Of a stretch of 64,000 bases of DNA, positions 15,569 to 25,115 are shown piece by piece. Position 1 is the first letter of the stretch, and every line of letters starts with the position of its first letter. A program made the position numbers and the translations under genes. Under the pieces are notes generated by a model that worked only from the letters and a program-made list of their open reading frames with translations, was not told the DNA's origin and did not search any database. This DNA is from DATBLE01 sp963841405 (lineage in GTDB: Bacteria > Actinomycetota > Thermoleophilia > Gaiellales > Gaiellaceae), in NCBI GenBank assembly GCA_963841405.1, contig CAWJCM010000005.1:62001-126000 (forward strand). The letters are read 5' to 3'.

Positions 15569-16177
15569 TCAACTCGAGGCGGCGGTGGCGCCGAGGCCGA
15601 TGTAGATGCCGCCCGACGCGTAGCGAACGGCTCTCCGATGCCGCCGGAGCATGCCGCCGATCGTGCCGCCCGCGAGCGCGTAGGCCCCATCGCTCAGCAG
15701 CCCGAGCCCGATCCAGCAGACGCCGAGCACGATCGTCTGAGTCCACACCGGCCGGTCGGGGTCGACGAACTGCGGCAGGAAAGCGAGGAAGAACAGCGCC
15801 GTCTTCGGGTTCAGGACGTTGACGACGATCCCCCGGCCGAAGACTCGCCGGCCGCTGCGCGGCGGCCGCTCCTCGGCCTCGATCGCCTCGTCCCTGTCGA
15901 GGAGCCTCCGGATCCCGACGTAGACGAGGTACGCGGCCCCGACGTACTTGATCGCGCTGAAGGCGATCGCGGACGAGACGATCAGCGCCGAGAGCCCGGC
16001 GACCGCGGCGGCGATGTGCACCATCGACCCCAGGTGGATGCCGGCCACGGACAGCAGGCCGTTGCGGCGGCCGCCCTCGACGCTCGTGGCGACGATGTAG
16101 AGCACGGCCGGGCCTGGGATCGCCAGCAGGACGAGGGCTGCCGGGATGAAGACGGCGAAGGCGTGGGTCGAGGGCAT
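15569..16177 (-). CDS. LysE/RhtB family exporter
   Basis: The 202-residue protein has six predicted helices and the family signature IPGPAVLYIVATSVEGGRR near the N-terminus, followed by GRGIVVNVLNPKTALFFLAF in the middle (about residues 120-140). LysE/RhtB proteins export amino acids or small neutral metabolites by proton antiport. The ATG at 16177 starts directly before the first helix; an upstream GTG would add an unlikely charged extension. It is divergent from comEA and preceded by the cupin gene in the same direction of transcription. Confidence 0.85.
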   Translation of the reverse strand: MPSTHAFAVFIPAALVLLAIPGPAVLYIVATSVEGGRRNGLLSVAGIHLGSMVHIAAAVAGLSALIVSSAIAFSAIKYVGAAYLVYVGIRRLLDRDEAIEAEERPPRSGRRVFGRGIVVNVLNPKTALFFLAFLPQFVDPDRPVWTQTIVLGVCWIGLGLLSDGAYALAGGTIGGMLRRHRRAVRYASGGIYIGLGATAASS

Positions 16178-16246
16178 GGCGTCAAGCGTAGAAGTTGCAC
16201 CTTCGTCACGCTTCTGCGACACGCGCATGACGGGTCGGTTGCCACG

Positions 16247-16873
16247 ATGGGCGACATGCAGCCAATCGTCCTCTCCCGCCGTCGCGTCCTGCTCGGGGGG
16301 TTGTTGCTGGTGGTCGCGCTGCTCGTGGGCGCCCGGTTCGTGGTGCGGGCAGGGACACCGGCCGGAGCCGCGGCGCCGCCGATCGTCGGGTCGGCCGACG
16401 CTCCCGCTGCCGGCCCGACGGGCGGCGCTCCGGCCATTGCCTCGACCCGGCTGGTCGTCTACGTCGTCGGTGCCGTGCGGCGTCCGGGGCTCTACCGGCT
16501 GACGCAGGGGTCACGCGTTGCCGACGCGGTCGCGCGAGCCGGCGGCGTCACCCGCAAGGCCGACCCGGCGGCGTTGAACCTGGCGGCGCCGCTCGCCGAC
16601 GGCGAGCAGGTGTTGGTACCGGCGAGACTGCCGGTTGCGGTCGCGGCATCCCAGGGTGCCGCCGTGCCGGGAGTGCCTCAGGGCCCGATCCAGCTCAGCT
16701 CGGCGACGGCCGAGCAGCTCGACGCCCTGCCCGGAATCGGCCCTGCGACGGCTCAGAAGATCCTGGACTACCGCGCGGAGCATGGCGCCTTCCGCTCGGT
16801 CGAGGAGCTCGACGATGTTCCGGGGATCGGTCCGGCCCGGGTCGAGCAGCTGCGGGGCCTGGTCGTTCCGTGA
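16247..16873 (+). CDS. comEA: Competence protein ComEA (DNA receptor)
   Basis: The 208-residue protein has one N-terminal membrane anchor (about 14-34), an extracytoplasmic SLBB domain (about 68-125; VYVVGAVRRPGLYRL), a short linker and two helix-hairpin-helix motifs at the C-terminus (LDALPGIGPATAQKI and LDDVPGIGPARVEQL). In competent bacteria ComEA binds incoming double-stranded DNA at the membrane. An alternative ATG at 16256 is possible. Its TGA overlaps the GTG of comEC, so the pair forms an operon. Confidence 0.92.
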   Translation: MGDMQPIVLSRRRVLLGGLLLVVALLVGARFVVRAGTPAGAAAPPIVGSADAPAAGPTGGAPAIASTRLVVYVVGAVRRPGLYRLTQGSRVADAVARAGGVTRKADPAALNLAAPLADGEQVLVPARLPVAVAASQGAAVPGVPQGPIQLSSATAEQLDALPGIGPATAQKILDYRAEHGAFRSVEELDDVPGIGPARVEQLRGLVVP

Positions 16874-18366
16874 GCGTGGCGGAAGCCCGCTCGCGTCTCG
16901 ACGCCGCAAGTTGGCGCCTGCTGCTGCGCTATCCCTATGTGCTCGCGGGCAGCGCGTGCCTGGGCCTTGCCGCAGCCAACGTTGGCCGGGTTTCCAGCAG
17001 CGCAGCCGTGCTCGCGACCGGTGCCGTCGCTGTGGCCGTGGCGGTTGCCGATCCGCGCGGGCGCGTGGCCGGTCTGGCACTCGCTCTGCTCCTGGCCGGC
17101 TGGTGGTGGGGGAGCGCTCGCCTCGACGCGCTCGACCGGAGCGTGCTGGCCGGCCACGTCGGAGAGGCCGGACCGACTGCTGTGGTCGTCACCGGCCCCG
17201 CCCGTGACAACGGCTTCGAGCTGCGCGCGCCGGCCCGCGTCGTCCGCTTCGGGAGGCTGATCGTGCGAGAGCCGGTGCTGCTCGAGCTTCCCCTCGGACG
17301 CTCGCCGCCGCAGGGCGCGCTCCTGGAGCTCGACACGCGGCTGAAGCTCCCCCGGCCGGCCTCCAACGGATTCGACGAAAGCACCTGGCTCCGGCGGCAC
17401 GGCGTCCACGTCGTCGCCGTCGGCAACGAGTGGCGGATGGTCGGACACCGCGGCGGCGTCGGCGGCTACGCCGATGGCGTCCGTGCGTGGCTCGCGCGGT
17501 CGCTCGCGCCCGGCCTGACAGGAGAGCGACACGCGGTCCTCGAGGGTATCGTGCTCGGCGAGGACGAGGGCCTGTCGCCCGAGCTCCGGGACGCCTTCCG
17601 GGCATCCGGCCTCTACCACCTGCTCGCGGTCAGCGGCCAGAATGTGCTCTTCGTCGCCGGGGGGATCCTCGGCCTCGCCTGGGTGGTGGGTGTGCCACGG
17701 TGGCTGGGCGAGCTCGGCGCGCTGGCCGGGATCGGGTCGTACGTGCTCGCGGTCGGGGCGCAGCCGTCGGTGATCCGCGCCGGGATCGCAGGCGCGCTCG
17801 GGTCGATCGCATGGCTCGCCGCGCGGCAGAGGGATCGCTGGCACTTTCTGCTCGTCGGGGCGTTGATCTTGCTCGCCTGGAATCCGTACACGCTGCTCGA
17901 CGCGGGCTTCCAGCTGTCATTCGCCGCCGTCGTCGCCATCTTCGTCGCGCTCCCGCGCGCCCAACGCGTGCTCGAGGGCTACCCCGTTCCGAAGCTCGCG
18001 GGCGAGGCGGTCGCAGTGTCGCTCGCGTGCGGGCTCGCGACCGCCCCCGTGCTGTGGCTCCAGTTCGGTCGGGTTCCGCTCTACTCGGTGCCGGCGAACG
18101 CGCTCGCGGCACCGGTGGTCGGGCCGCTGCTCGGGCTGTCGTTCGCCGCAGCGATCGCCGACGCGGTCTCGCCCGGAGCCGCAGCAGCGATCGCGTCGAC
18201 GAACGGGTGCCTGGCAGCGTACCTGGCGTGGTGCGCCCGGTTCGTCGGTGGCCTGCCGGGGGCAGTGGTGTCGTCGAGCGCCGGCGTCGGCGGGTTGCTC
18301 CTGGTCGGCTCTTCGTTGACCCTCCTCGCCGTCGGAGGCGGCGACCGCCACCTCCGGAAGCCGTGA
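16870..18366 (+). CDS. comEC: DNA-uptake channel ComEC, short form
   Basis: The 498-residue membrane protein has N-terminal helices, a soluble OB-like domain (about 95-190) and the Competence domain with the conserved block RASGLYHLLAVSGQNVLF (about 243-260) followed by about eight helices. ComEC transports single-stranded DNA into the cytoplasm. Many homologues carry an additional C-terminal metallo-beta-lactamase domain with an HxHxDH site; here the protein ends after the membrane part, so nuclease function, if any, must be elsewhere. Starts with GTG in a GTGA overlap with comEA. No pilus genes are in the window. Confidence 0.9.
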   Translation: MSVAEARSRLDAASWRLLLRYPYVLAGSACLGLAAANVGRVSSSAAVLATGAVAVAVAVADPRGRVAGLALALLLAGWWWGSARLDALDRSVLAGHVGEAGPTAVVVTGPARDNGFELRAPARVVRFGRLIVREPVLLELPLGRSPPQGALLELDTRLKLPRPASNGFDESTWLRRHGVHVVAVGNEWRMVGHRGGVGGYADGVRAWLARSLAPGLTGERHAVLEGIVLGEDEGLSPELRDAFRASGLYHLLAVSGQNVLFVAGGILGLAWVVGVPRWLGELGALAGIGSYVLAVGAQPSVIRAGIAGALGSIAWLAARQRDRWHFLLVGALILLAWNPYTLLDAGFQLSFAAVVAIFVALPRAQRVLEGYPVPKLAGEAVAVSLACGLATAPVLWLQFGRVPLYSVPANALAAPVVGPLLGLSFAAAIADAVSPGAAAAIASTNGCLAAYLAWCARFVGGLPGAVVSSSAGVGGLLLVGSSLTLLAVGGGDRHLRKP

Positions 18367-18381
18367 CTATGCTAGCGCTGC

Positions 18382-19350
18382 GTGGCGGAGGAGCTGAAGG
18401 CGGCGTACCTGCTCAGCGGGGGCGACCGCCCGAAGATCGACCGTGCCCTCCGCCGCCTCCGCGACCGGTTCGGTGAGGACTCGGTCGAGCGGCTCTCCGC
18501 CCAGGAAATATCGGGCGCGGACGCCGTGGCGGCATGCAACGCGATGGGCCTGTTCGCCGCCGGCGGCCGGCTCGTGCTCGTCGACGCCGTGGAGCGATGG
18601 AAAGCGCCGGACGTCAAGGCGGTCGCCGCGTATCTCGCCGCTCCGGCACCGGACACGGTGCTGGCGCTGGTCGGCGACGATCTCCGGAAGGACTCGGCGC
18701 TCGCGAAGGCGTGCGCGAAGGCCGGTGACGTCCTGATCTACGAGGTCTCGAAGCGGGAGCTGCCCAAATGGGTGGCCGAGCAGTTCGCCCGGCACGAGGT
18801 GAAGGTCTCGTCGGAGGCCTGCCGCGCGCTGGTGGAGCTGGCCGGCGAAAATCCGCACGAGCTCGCCGGAGAGATCGACAAGCTGGCGGTCTGGGCCGCC
18901 GGCGAGGAGGTCGGTGAGGACGAGATCGAGCTGCTGGTGGCGGCTCGCGCCGACGTGCCGCCGTTCGCCCTGACGGATGCGTGGGGAACGCGCGAGGTCC
19001 CGGGGGTGCTGGCCGCATGCGAGCGGATCCTCGAGCAGTCGACGCGCTCGGGCGAGATCCACATGCTCCTCGGCCGGCTGGTCGCGCACGTGCGGCGCGT
19101 GCAGGCATGCCAGCGTCTCGACGCTGATGGCGTCCGGCCGCGGGACGCCGCCGCGCAGCTGAAAATGCATCCGTTCGCCGCCGAGAAGGCGTTCGGCCAG
19201 GCACGGAACTTCTCGGTCGAGGAGCTGCGTGAGGCGATCGTGCGGCTCTCCGACCTCGACCTCGCGGTGAAGGGCGGCAGCCGGCTCCCGGCCGAGCTCG
19301 AGCTCGAGCGTACGCTGGTCGCGATCACGCGCCCCTCCGACGTCGAATGA
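18382..19350 (+). CDS. holA: DNA polymerase III delta subunit
   Basis: The 322-residue clamp-loader subunit has the HolA layout: an N-terminal AAA-like domain starting with AAYLLSGGDRPKI, the LVLVDAVERW segment, a domain II with AGENPHELAGEIDKL and a C-terminal domain with LRRLVAHVR-type helices (LLGRLVAHVRRVQ) and HPFAAEKAF. It opens the beta clamp during loading. The GTG start at 18382 lies 8 nt after a TATGCT -10 box (18368-18373), suggesting a leaderless transcript. The comEC-holA-rpsT neighbourhood is the usual one. Confidence 0.92.
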   Translation: MAEELKAAYLLSGGDRPKIDRALRRLRDRFGEDSVERLSAQEISGADAVAACNAMGLFAAGGRLVLVDAVERWKAPDVKAVAAYLAAPAPDTVLALVGDDLRKDSALAKACAKAGDVLIYEVSKRELPKWVAEQFARHEVKVSSEACRALVELAGENPHELAGEIDKLAVWAAGEEVGEDEIELLVAARADVPPFALTDAWGTREVPGVLAACERILEQSTRSGEIHMLLGRLVAHVRRVQACQRLDADGVRPRDAAAQLKMHPFAAEKAFGQARNFSVEELREAIVRLSDLDLAVKGGSRLPAELELERTLVAITRPSDVE

Positions 19351-19388
19351 CCGCGGAGCGGGAGCCGCGGACGCACCGTTCGTCGATG

Positions 19389-19864
19389 CTAGAGGTCCTT
19401 GGACATGAACACCGCGCGCTCGACATAGGCGCGCGAGCGGTAGAGCGATCGCGCCACCTCGTTGCCGCCGAGCACGGTGAGGTTCGCCTGCGACAGCCCG
19501 CGCCTGCGCACCTCGTCCTCGAACAGCCGCATCGCCCCACGGCCGAAGCCACGCCCGCGATGCTCCGGGGCGATCTCGATCGAGTACACGAAGAGCGTTT
19601 CTCGCCGACGTCGTTGTCTCGCTCGGCGACTCACAGATCGCCGACCCGTTCGCCCGAGGCCCCGTCCTCGATCGCGTACAGGTCATTCCCCGGGGGCAGC
19701 GTCCCGTCCGGAAGGAGGCGCGACCAGTCGTTCCGCGTCTTCCGCTCGGCCTCCGACGGGCTGAGTCCTGCCTGGGCGACGGGTTCGCGCTCGTATGCGG
19801 CGCGCGTATGCTCGACGAACGCAGGAAGCTCTTCCTCCCGCAGCGGCCGCAGGCGAAGAGCCAC
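19389..19864 (-). pseudogene. GNAT acetyltransferase broken by a nonsense codon and a frameshift
   Basis: From 19864 the protein begins ALRLRPLREEELPAFVEHT and runs to GERVGDL, where TGA stands in place of the expected Trp (GDLW). The same frame then reads VAERDNDVGEKR, after which a one-base change moves the family pattern to another frame: LFVYSIEIAPEHRGRGFGRG, the acetyl-CoA binding motif A, and ALTVLGGNEVARSLYRS-like motif B up to SKDL. The two halves are therefore one former gene of about 158 codons. A GTGA overlap at the break could in principle allow reinitiation of the second half, but the residual frameshift makes this unlikely. Confidence 0.7.
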
Positions 19865-19874
19865 GATCGCGGCG

Positions 19875-20141
19875 CTAGGACGAGCCGCCCGCGACGAGCC
19901 GCGCGGCCTGCGCCTTCTTGCGGGCCGCGGTGTTGGCGTGGAGCGCGCCCTTCGAGGCGGCGCGGTCGACCCAGCTGACGAGCGTGCGGTGCTCCGCGGC
20001 GATCGCGTCGGCGTCGCCGGCCTCGACGGCGGCCTGTAGACGCTTGGTCAGCGTCTTGACCGTCGAGCGGTAGCGGATGTTCTCGTCCCGCTGGCGCACG
20101 GCGATCCGGACGCGCTTCTTCTGTTGCTCGATGTTCGGCAT
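19875..20141 (-). CDS. rpsT: 30S ribosomal protein S20
   Basis: The 88-residue basic protein begins MPNIEQQKKRVRIAVRQRDENIRYRS and contains the helical S20 pattern with a C-terminal KGALHANTAARKKAQAARL block. S20 binds 16S rRNA early in 30S assembly. The ATG at 20141 gives the normal S20 length; the larger open frame is spurious. It is transcribed away from murJ, with which it shares a 145-bp intergenic region, and a stable hairpin lies in its leader (20169-20185). Confidence 0.95.
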   Translation of the reverse strand: MPNIEQQKKRVRIAVRQRDENIRYRSTVKTLTKRLQAAVEAGDADAIAAEHRTLVSWVDRAASKGALHANTAARKKAQAARLVAGGSS

Positions 20142-20168
20142 CGGTCTTCGGTCGGTAGAGCGCGAAAG

Positions 20169-20185
20169 GCCCGCTTCGTGCGGGC
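20169..20185 (-). promoter_or_regulatory. Hairpin in the rpsT leader
   Basis: GCCCGC-ACGAA-GCGGGC followed by CTTTCG on the minus strand, about 28 nt before the rpsT start. It could be a leader attenuator or part of an S20 autoregulatory site; alternatively it may insulate murJ on the other strand. The T run is short. Confidence 0.4.
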
Positions 20186-20273
20186 GTGACGATGGTAGCA
20201 ACAGGTGAACCGCGCCGTCCCCGGTGTCCCCGACCGCCACTCGGGGAGGCCCGGCAGCAACAGGCGCGCTCCC

Positions 20274-20279
20274 TATGCT
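20274..20279 (+). promoter_or_regulatory. -10 box of murJ
   Basis: TATGCT followed by 7 nt and the ATG at 20287. The spacing predicts a leaderless mRNA and supports 20287 over the upstream GTG at 20224 as the murJ start. Confidence 0.5.
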
Positions 20280-20286
20280 CAGAGCC

Positions 20287-21978
20287 ATGAGAGACGAAGC
20301 CGAGGGCAAAGGTGACAGCGGAGCTGTCGACCTTGGCGCGAGGCGATGTCGTGACGCCGAAGGCGTCAGCGCGCCCACCGAGGACGCTGCCGCCCCGACC
20401 CCGGAACCGCTCCCGACCGGCGGCGCCCAGCACCGGCGGCGCCTCGCCTACTCGACCGTCGTCTTCGCCGGTGCCACCGGCCTCTCGCGCGTCGTCGGTC
20501 TCGTCCGCGAGTCGGTCGTCCGCTACTACTTCGGCACCGTCGGCCCGATCAACGCGTTCGAGGTCGCGTTCCTCGTCCCGAACACCGTCCGCGCGCTCGT
20601 CGCCGACGCCGCCCTCTCCTCGGCCTTCGTCCCGGTCTTCAGCGAGCTGCTGGAGAAAGGGGAGCGCAAGCGCGCCTGGCGGGTCGCTTCGAGCCTCTTC
20701 TGGCTGATCATGCTCGGGCTCGGCGGGCTGACCGCGCTCTTCATCGTGATCGCGCCGTGGGTGATGGACATCTTCGGCTACTCGGGGGTGGCGGTCGGGC
20801 TGTCGCGCGTGCTCTTCCCGATCGTCCTCATCCTGGGCCTGACGGGGATCGTCGTCGGGATCCTGAACAGCTACGAGCACTTCTCCGTACCCGCGCTCTC
20901 GCCGGTGCTCTGGAACGTCGCGATCATCGTCGGCCTCGTGATCGGTGTCCCGAAGGCGGACACGATCGACACACAGCTCTACGTCTACGCCTTCTCGATC
21001 CTGATCGCGACCGTCCTGCAGTTCCTCCTGCCGCTGCCGTGGCTGCGCGGCCGCGACGACCGGCTGCACGTCGTCATCGACTGGCGCGACCCCGCCGTCG
21101 CGCGGACGTTCAAGCTGATGATCCCGATCACGCTCGGCCTCGGGCTGATCAACTTCAACGCCTTCGTCGACACGATTTTCGCCGCGCGGCTGCTCGACAA
21201 GTACCAGGCGCCGAGCTCGATCAACGCGGCGTTCCGCCTGTACATCTTTCCGCAGGGGATGTTCTCGGTGGCGGTCGCGACCGTGCTGTTCCCGACGCTC
21301 TCGCGGCTGGCGACCCGGCGCGACTTCGACGGCTTCCGCTCGATGGTCACGAGCGGCCTGCGCCAGATCGCGTTCCTGCTGATCCCCGCGAGCGTGATCT
21401 GCGCCGTCCTCGCCGAGCCGATCGTCCGGCTCGTCTACCAGCGCGGCGACTTCACGCCCTCCCAGACGACGGTCGTCGCCGCCTGCCTCGCCGCGTTCGC
21501 GCTCGGGCTCACGTTCAACGGCGCGATGCTGATGCTGAACCGCGCCTTCTTCTCCCTCCAGGCCGCGTGGGTTCCCACGGGGGTGGCGCTCGCCAACCTC
21601 GGGATGAACGCCGCGCTCGACGCCGCCTTCTACCGGTTCGGCATCTGGGGGATCCCGCTCTCGACGTCCGTCGTGAACATCGCGGGAACGCTAGTGCTGC
21701 TGGTCCTGCTCCGCCGAAAGCTCGGCCGCCTGGACGTCACCCGGACGATGAGCTCGGTCCTGCGGATCAGCCTCGCGTCGCTTGTGCTCGCGGGCGTCGC
21801 ATATGGCATCTGGTGGCCGCTCGACCACGAGCTCGGGCGCCGGTTCGTCGCCCAGGTCGTGTCGCTCGGCCTCGCGCTCGCCGTCGGAGCGGCGGTGTAT
21901 TTCCTCGTGTGCCGGCTGCTCCGGGTCGACGAGCTGCGCGCGCTGCGCCTGCTGCGGCGCCGACCGGCCGCGCCGTGA
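20287..21978 (+). CDS. murJ: Lipid II flippase MurJ (MviN family)
   Basis: The 563-residue protein has fourteen predicted helices of the MOP superfamily. The family block VVFAGATGLSRVVGLVRESV opens the first helix, followed by LVPNTVRALVADAALSSAFVPVF and later GMFSVAVATVLFPTLSRLA. It flips lipid II across the membrane for peptidoglycan synthesis. The first about 28 residues (MRDEAEGKGDSGAV...) are not MurJ-like; they are encoded by the repeat at 20288-20371, which also begins the HIT gene at 31411. Upstream start codons exist, but the -10 box at 20274 fits the ATG at 20287. Its stop overlaps the GTG of the next gene. Confidence 0.9.
   Translation: MRDEAEGKGDSGAVDLGARRCRDAEGVSAPTEDAAAPTPEPLPTGGAQHRRRLAYSTVVFAGATGLSRVVGLVRESVVRYYFGTVGPINAFEVAFLVPNTVRALVADAALSSAFVPVFSELLEKGERKRAWRVASSLFWLIMLGLGGLTALFIVIAPWVMDIFGYSGVAVGLSRVLFPIVLILGLTGIVVGILNSYEHFSVPALSPVLWNVAIIVGLVIGVPKADTIDTQLYVYAFSILIATVLQFLLPLPWLRGRDDRLHVVIDWRDPAVARTFKLMIPITLGLGLINFNAFVDTIFAARLLDKYQAPSSINAAFRLYIFPQGMFSVAVATVLFPTLSRLATRRDFDGFRSMVTSGLRQIAFLLIPASVICAVLAEPIVRLVYQRGDFTPSQTTVVAACLAAFALGLTFNGAMLMLNRAFFSLQAAWVPTGVALANLGMNAALDAAFYRFGIWGIPLSTSVVNIAGTLVLLVLLRRKLGRLDVTRTMSSVLRISLASLVLAGVAYGIWWPLDHELGRRFVAQVVSLGLALAVGAAVYFLVCRLLRVDELRALRLLRRRPAAP
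20288..20371 (+). repeat. 84-bp dispersed repeat, copy A (5' end of murJ)
   Basis: It matches 31412-31495 at 73 of 84 positions with no gaps. Both copies begin at the second base of a start codon (ATG here, GTG there) and are read in the same frame, giving RDEAExKxDSxAVxxGARRxRDAEGV. Each contains short palindromes with GRA loops: GACAGC-GGA-GCTGTC and GACGCC-GAA-GGCGTC. This resembles palindromic elements that insert in frame into genes. Confidence 0.75.
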
Positions 21979-22472
21979 CGATCGGATTCCGGCCGCTCCG
22001 TAAGGAGGATGTGGCCCTCGTCGAGCGGTGGCTCCGAGAGGACCACATCGCACTCTGGTGCCGCGAACCGGTCGAGGTCGCGATCGAAAAGCGAATCGCC
22101 GGCATCGAAGGCCGCAGGCCGACCCGGCAGTTTCTGATCGTGACCGGCGGTCGACCTGCCGGCTTCATCCAGACCTACCTGGTCTCGGATCATCCGGAAT
22201 GGGACGAGATCGTCGGGGTCGGCACCGGTGTTGCGGGCGTCGATCTCATGATCGGCGAGCCCGACCTGGTCGGTCACGGCCTTGGGCCTCAGGTGCTCAT
22301 CACCTTCGCGCACGACGTGATCTTCGCCGACTCCGGCATCCACGCGGTCGTCGCGACGGTCGAGGATTCGAACCGCCGCTCGTGGCGCGCTTTCGAGAAG
22401 GCCGGTTTCCGACATGTCCGCGACGTCGAGGAGGACGGCCTCCAGCATCGGCTGATGCGCCTGGACCGCTGA
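21975..22472 (+). CDS. GNAT acetyltransferase, AAC(6')/RimJ-like
   Basis: The 165-residue protein begins IGFRPLRKEDVALVERWL and carries the GNAT acetyl-CoA region GEPDLVGHGLGPQVLITF and the late block VVATVEDSNRRSWRAFEKAGF. The order and the ERWLREDHIALWC opening resemble aminoglycoside 6'-N-acetyltransferases of the AAC(6')-Ib group as well as general N-acetyltransferases; I cannot assign an antibiotic substrate. GTG start overlaps the murJ stop, so it is translated from the murJ transcript. Confidence 0.75.
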   Translation: MTIGFRPLRKEDVALVERWLREDHIALWCREPVEVAIEKRIAGIEGRRPTRQFLIVTGGRPAGFIQTYLVSDHPEWDEIVGVGTGVAGVDLMIGEPDLVGHGLGPQVLITFAHDVIFADSGIHAVVATVEDSNRRSWRAFEKAGFRHVRDVEEDGLQHRLMRLDR

Positions 22473-22473
22473 G

Positions 22474-23045
22474 CCCCCGGGCGGCGACGACCCCGGCGTC
22501 CCAAGCCGGGCGCACGCCCTCCGGCCGGCGGAAGCGCCTCCCTGACCTCGAGACCCGCCCGCACGAGCAGCCAGGAGATCAACGAGTTCGAGTTCCACAT
22601 GTCCCCGCAGCCCACTCCGTCCCGTCCCCAGACACACGTCGGCACGGCCGGCACGAGGTCCAGAACGCGCCGGGCCGCGGCGGGATCGCGGGAGAGAACG
22701 CGTGGGCTGTCCACCGCATCGGCGATGTCCGGGATAACCCCGTTGCGCCAGCGGCGCACCTCGTAGCGAAAGAGACGCAGTCGCCCGGCCCAACGGCTGC
22801 CGACCGGTCCTTCGGCAACTACGCCCCGGCTCGCGCCGTCGCCGTCCGGGACCGGCGCCATCTCGATCACGTACTGCCCGTCCACGGTCGTGAGTACGAG
22901 TGCGGAGTGGTAGGTCGGAGCGACGGCGCCGCTCGACCGCCGCCACGACCAGCTCGTACACGCGGCCGTTCGCGCGCACGGAGTGGCCGCCGGCTCCGAG
23001 CGGAAGCCAGAAGAGCTCCACGGACGGTCGGGATGCCGACACCAT
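22474..23045 (-). pseudogene. Frameshifted conserved hypothetical gene
   Basis: The ATG at 23045 starts SVELFWLPLGAGGHSVR and VYELVVAAVERR. After about base 22915 the protein-like sequence continues in another frame (HSALVLTTVDGQYVIEMAPV, GVVAEGPVGSRWAGRLRLFR, WNSNSLISWLLVRAGLEV) and near 22510 an extra T moves it once more (GWDAGVVAARG). Reassembled, it is one hypothetical protein of about 190 residues that I recognise only as a conserved actinobacterial type without known function. Two frameshifts indicate decay or sequencing error. It lies between the murJ operon and lepA, opposite in direction to both. Confidence 0.6.
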
Positions 23046-23143
23046 GGGCCGAGCCTGCCCGACCTGTCGTCCCTACGCATCGGGGAAGTCGCCGATCGCC
23101 GTCCGGGAAGGCGACAACAGACGCCGCTACGCTCAGTCGGCAC

Positions 23144-24931
<1,788 letters not shown>

Positions 24932-24935
24932 GGGC

Positions 24936-25115
24936 ATGGCGCTTGAGATGCGCGAGACGTGCGAGCGCTGCGGCGCCGGGCTGACCGCCGCCGGCCCGGC
25001 GGTGATCTGTTCGTACGAGTGCACGTTCTGCCTTGACTGCGCCGGGGCGATAGAGCACGTGTGCCCGAACTGCCGGGGCGAGCTAGTGTCGCGGCCGCGG
25101 AGGGATGCGCAGTGA
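24936..25115 (+). CDS. DUF1272 family small zinc-ribbon-like protein
   Basis: The 59-residue protein reads MALEMRETCERCGAGL, then CSYECTFCLDCA and VCPNCRGELVSRPRRD. It has four Cys pairs (CERC, CSYEC, CFLDC-type CxxC, CPNC) spaced as in two treble-clef or ribbon metal sites, and the sequence is that of DUF1272 proteins, whose function is unknown. It sits 4 nt after lepA and its TGA overlaps the GTG start of hemW, so it is co-translated. It is shorter than most automatic gene callers accept. Confidence 0.8.
   Translation: MALEMRETCERCGAGLTAAGPAVICSYECTFCLDCAGAIEHVCPNCRGELVSRPRRDAQ

Noticed and set aside
20224..20286. GTG at 20224 as the murJ start
   Set aside because: The -10 box at 20274 would lie inside the coding region, and the repeat-derived start at 20287 matches the arrangement at the HIT gene.
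18367..21069. 900-codon minus-strand open frame across holA, rpsT and murJ
   Set aside because: It runs antisense or out of frame across three well-supported genes; only the in-frame rpsT segment style is not even in this frame. A shadow.
22028..23143. Upstream extension of the lepA frame
   Set aside because: Conserved LepA sequence begins at 23144; the upstream part overlaps the GNAT gene and a decayed gene and is Arg-rich shadow sequence.
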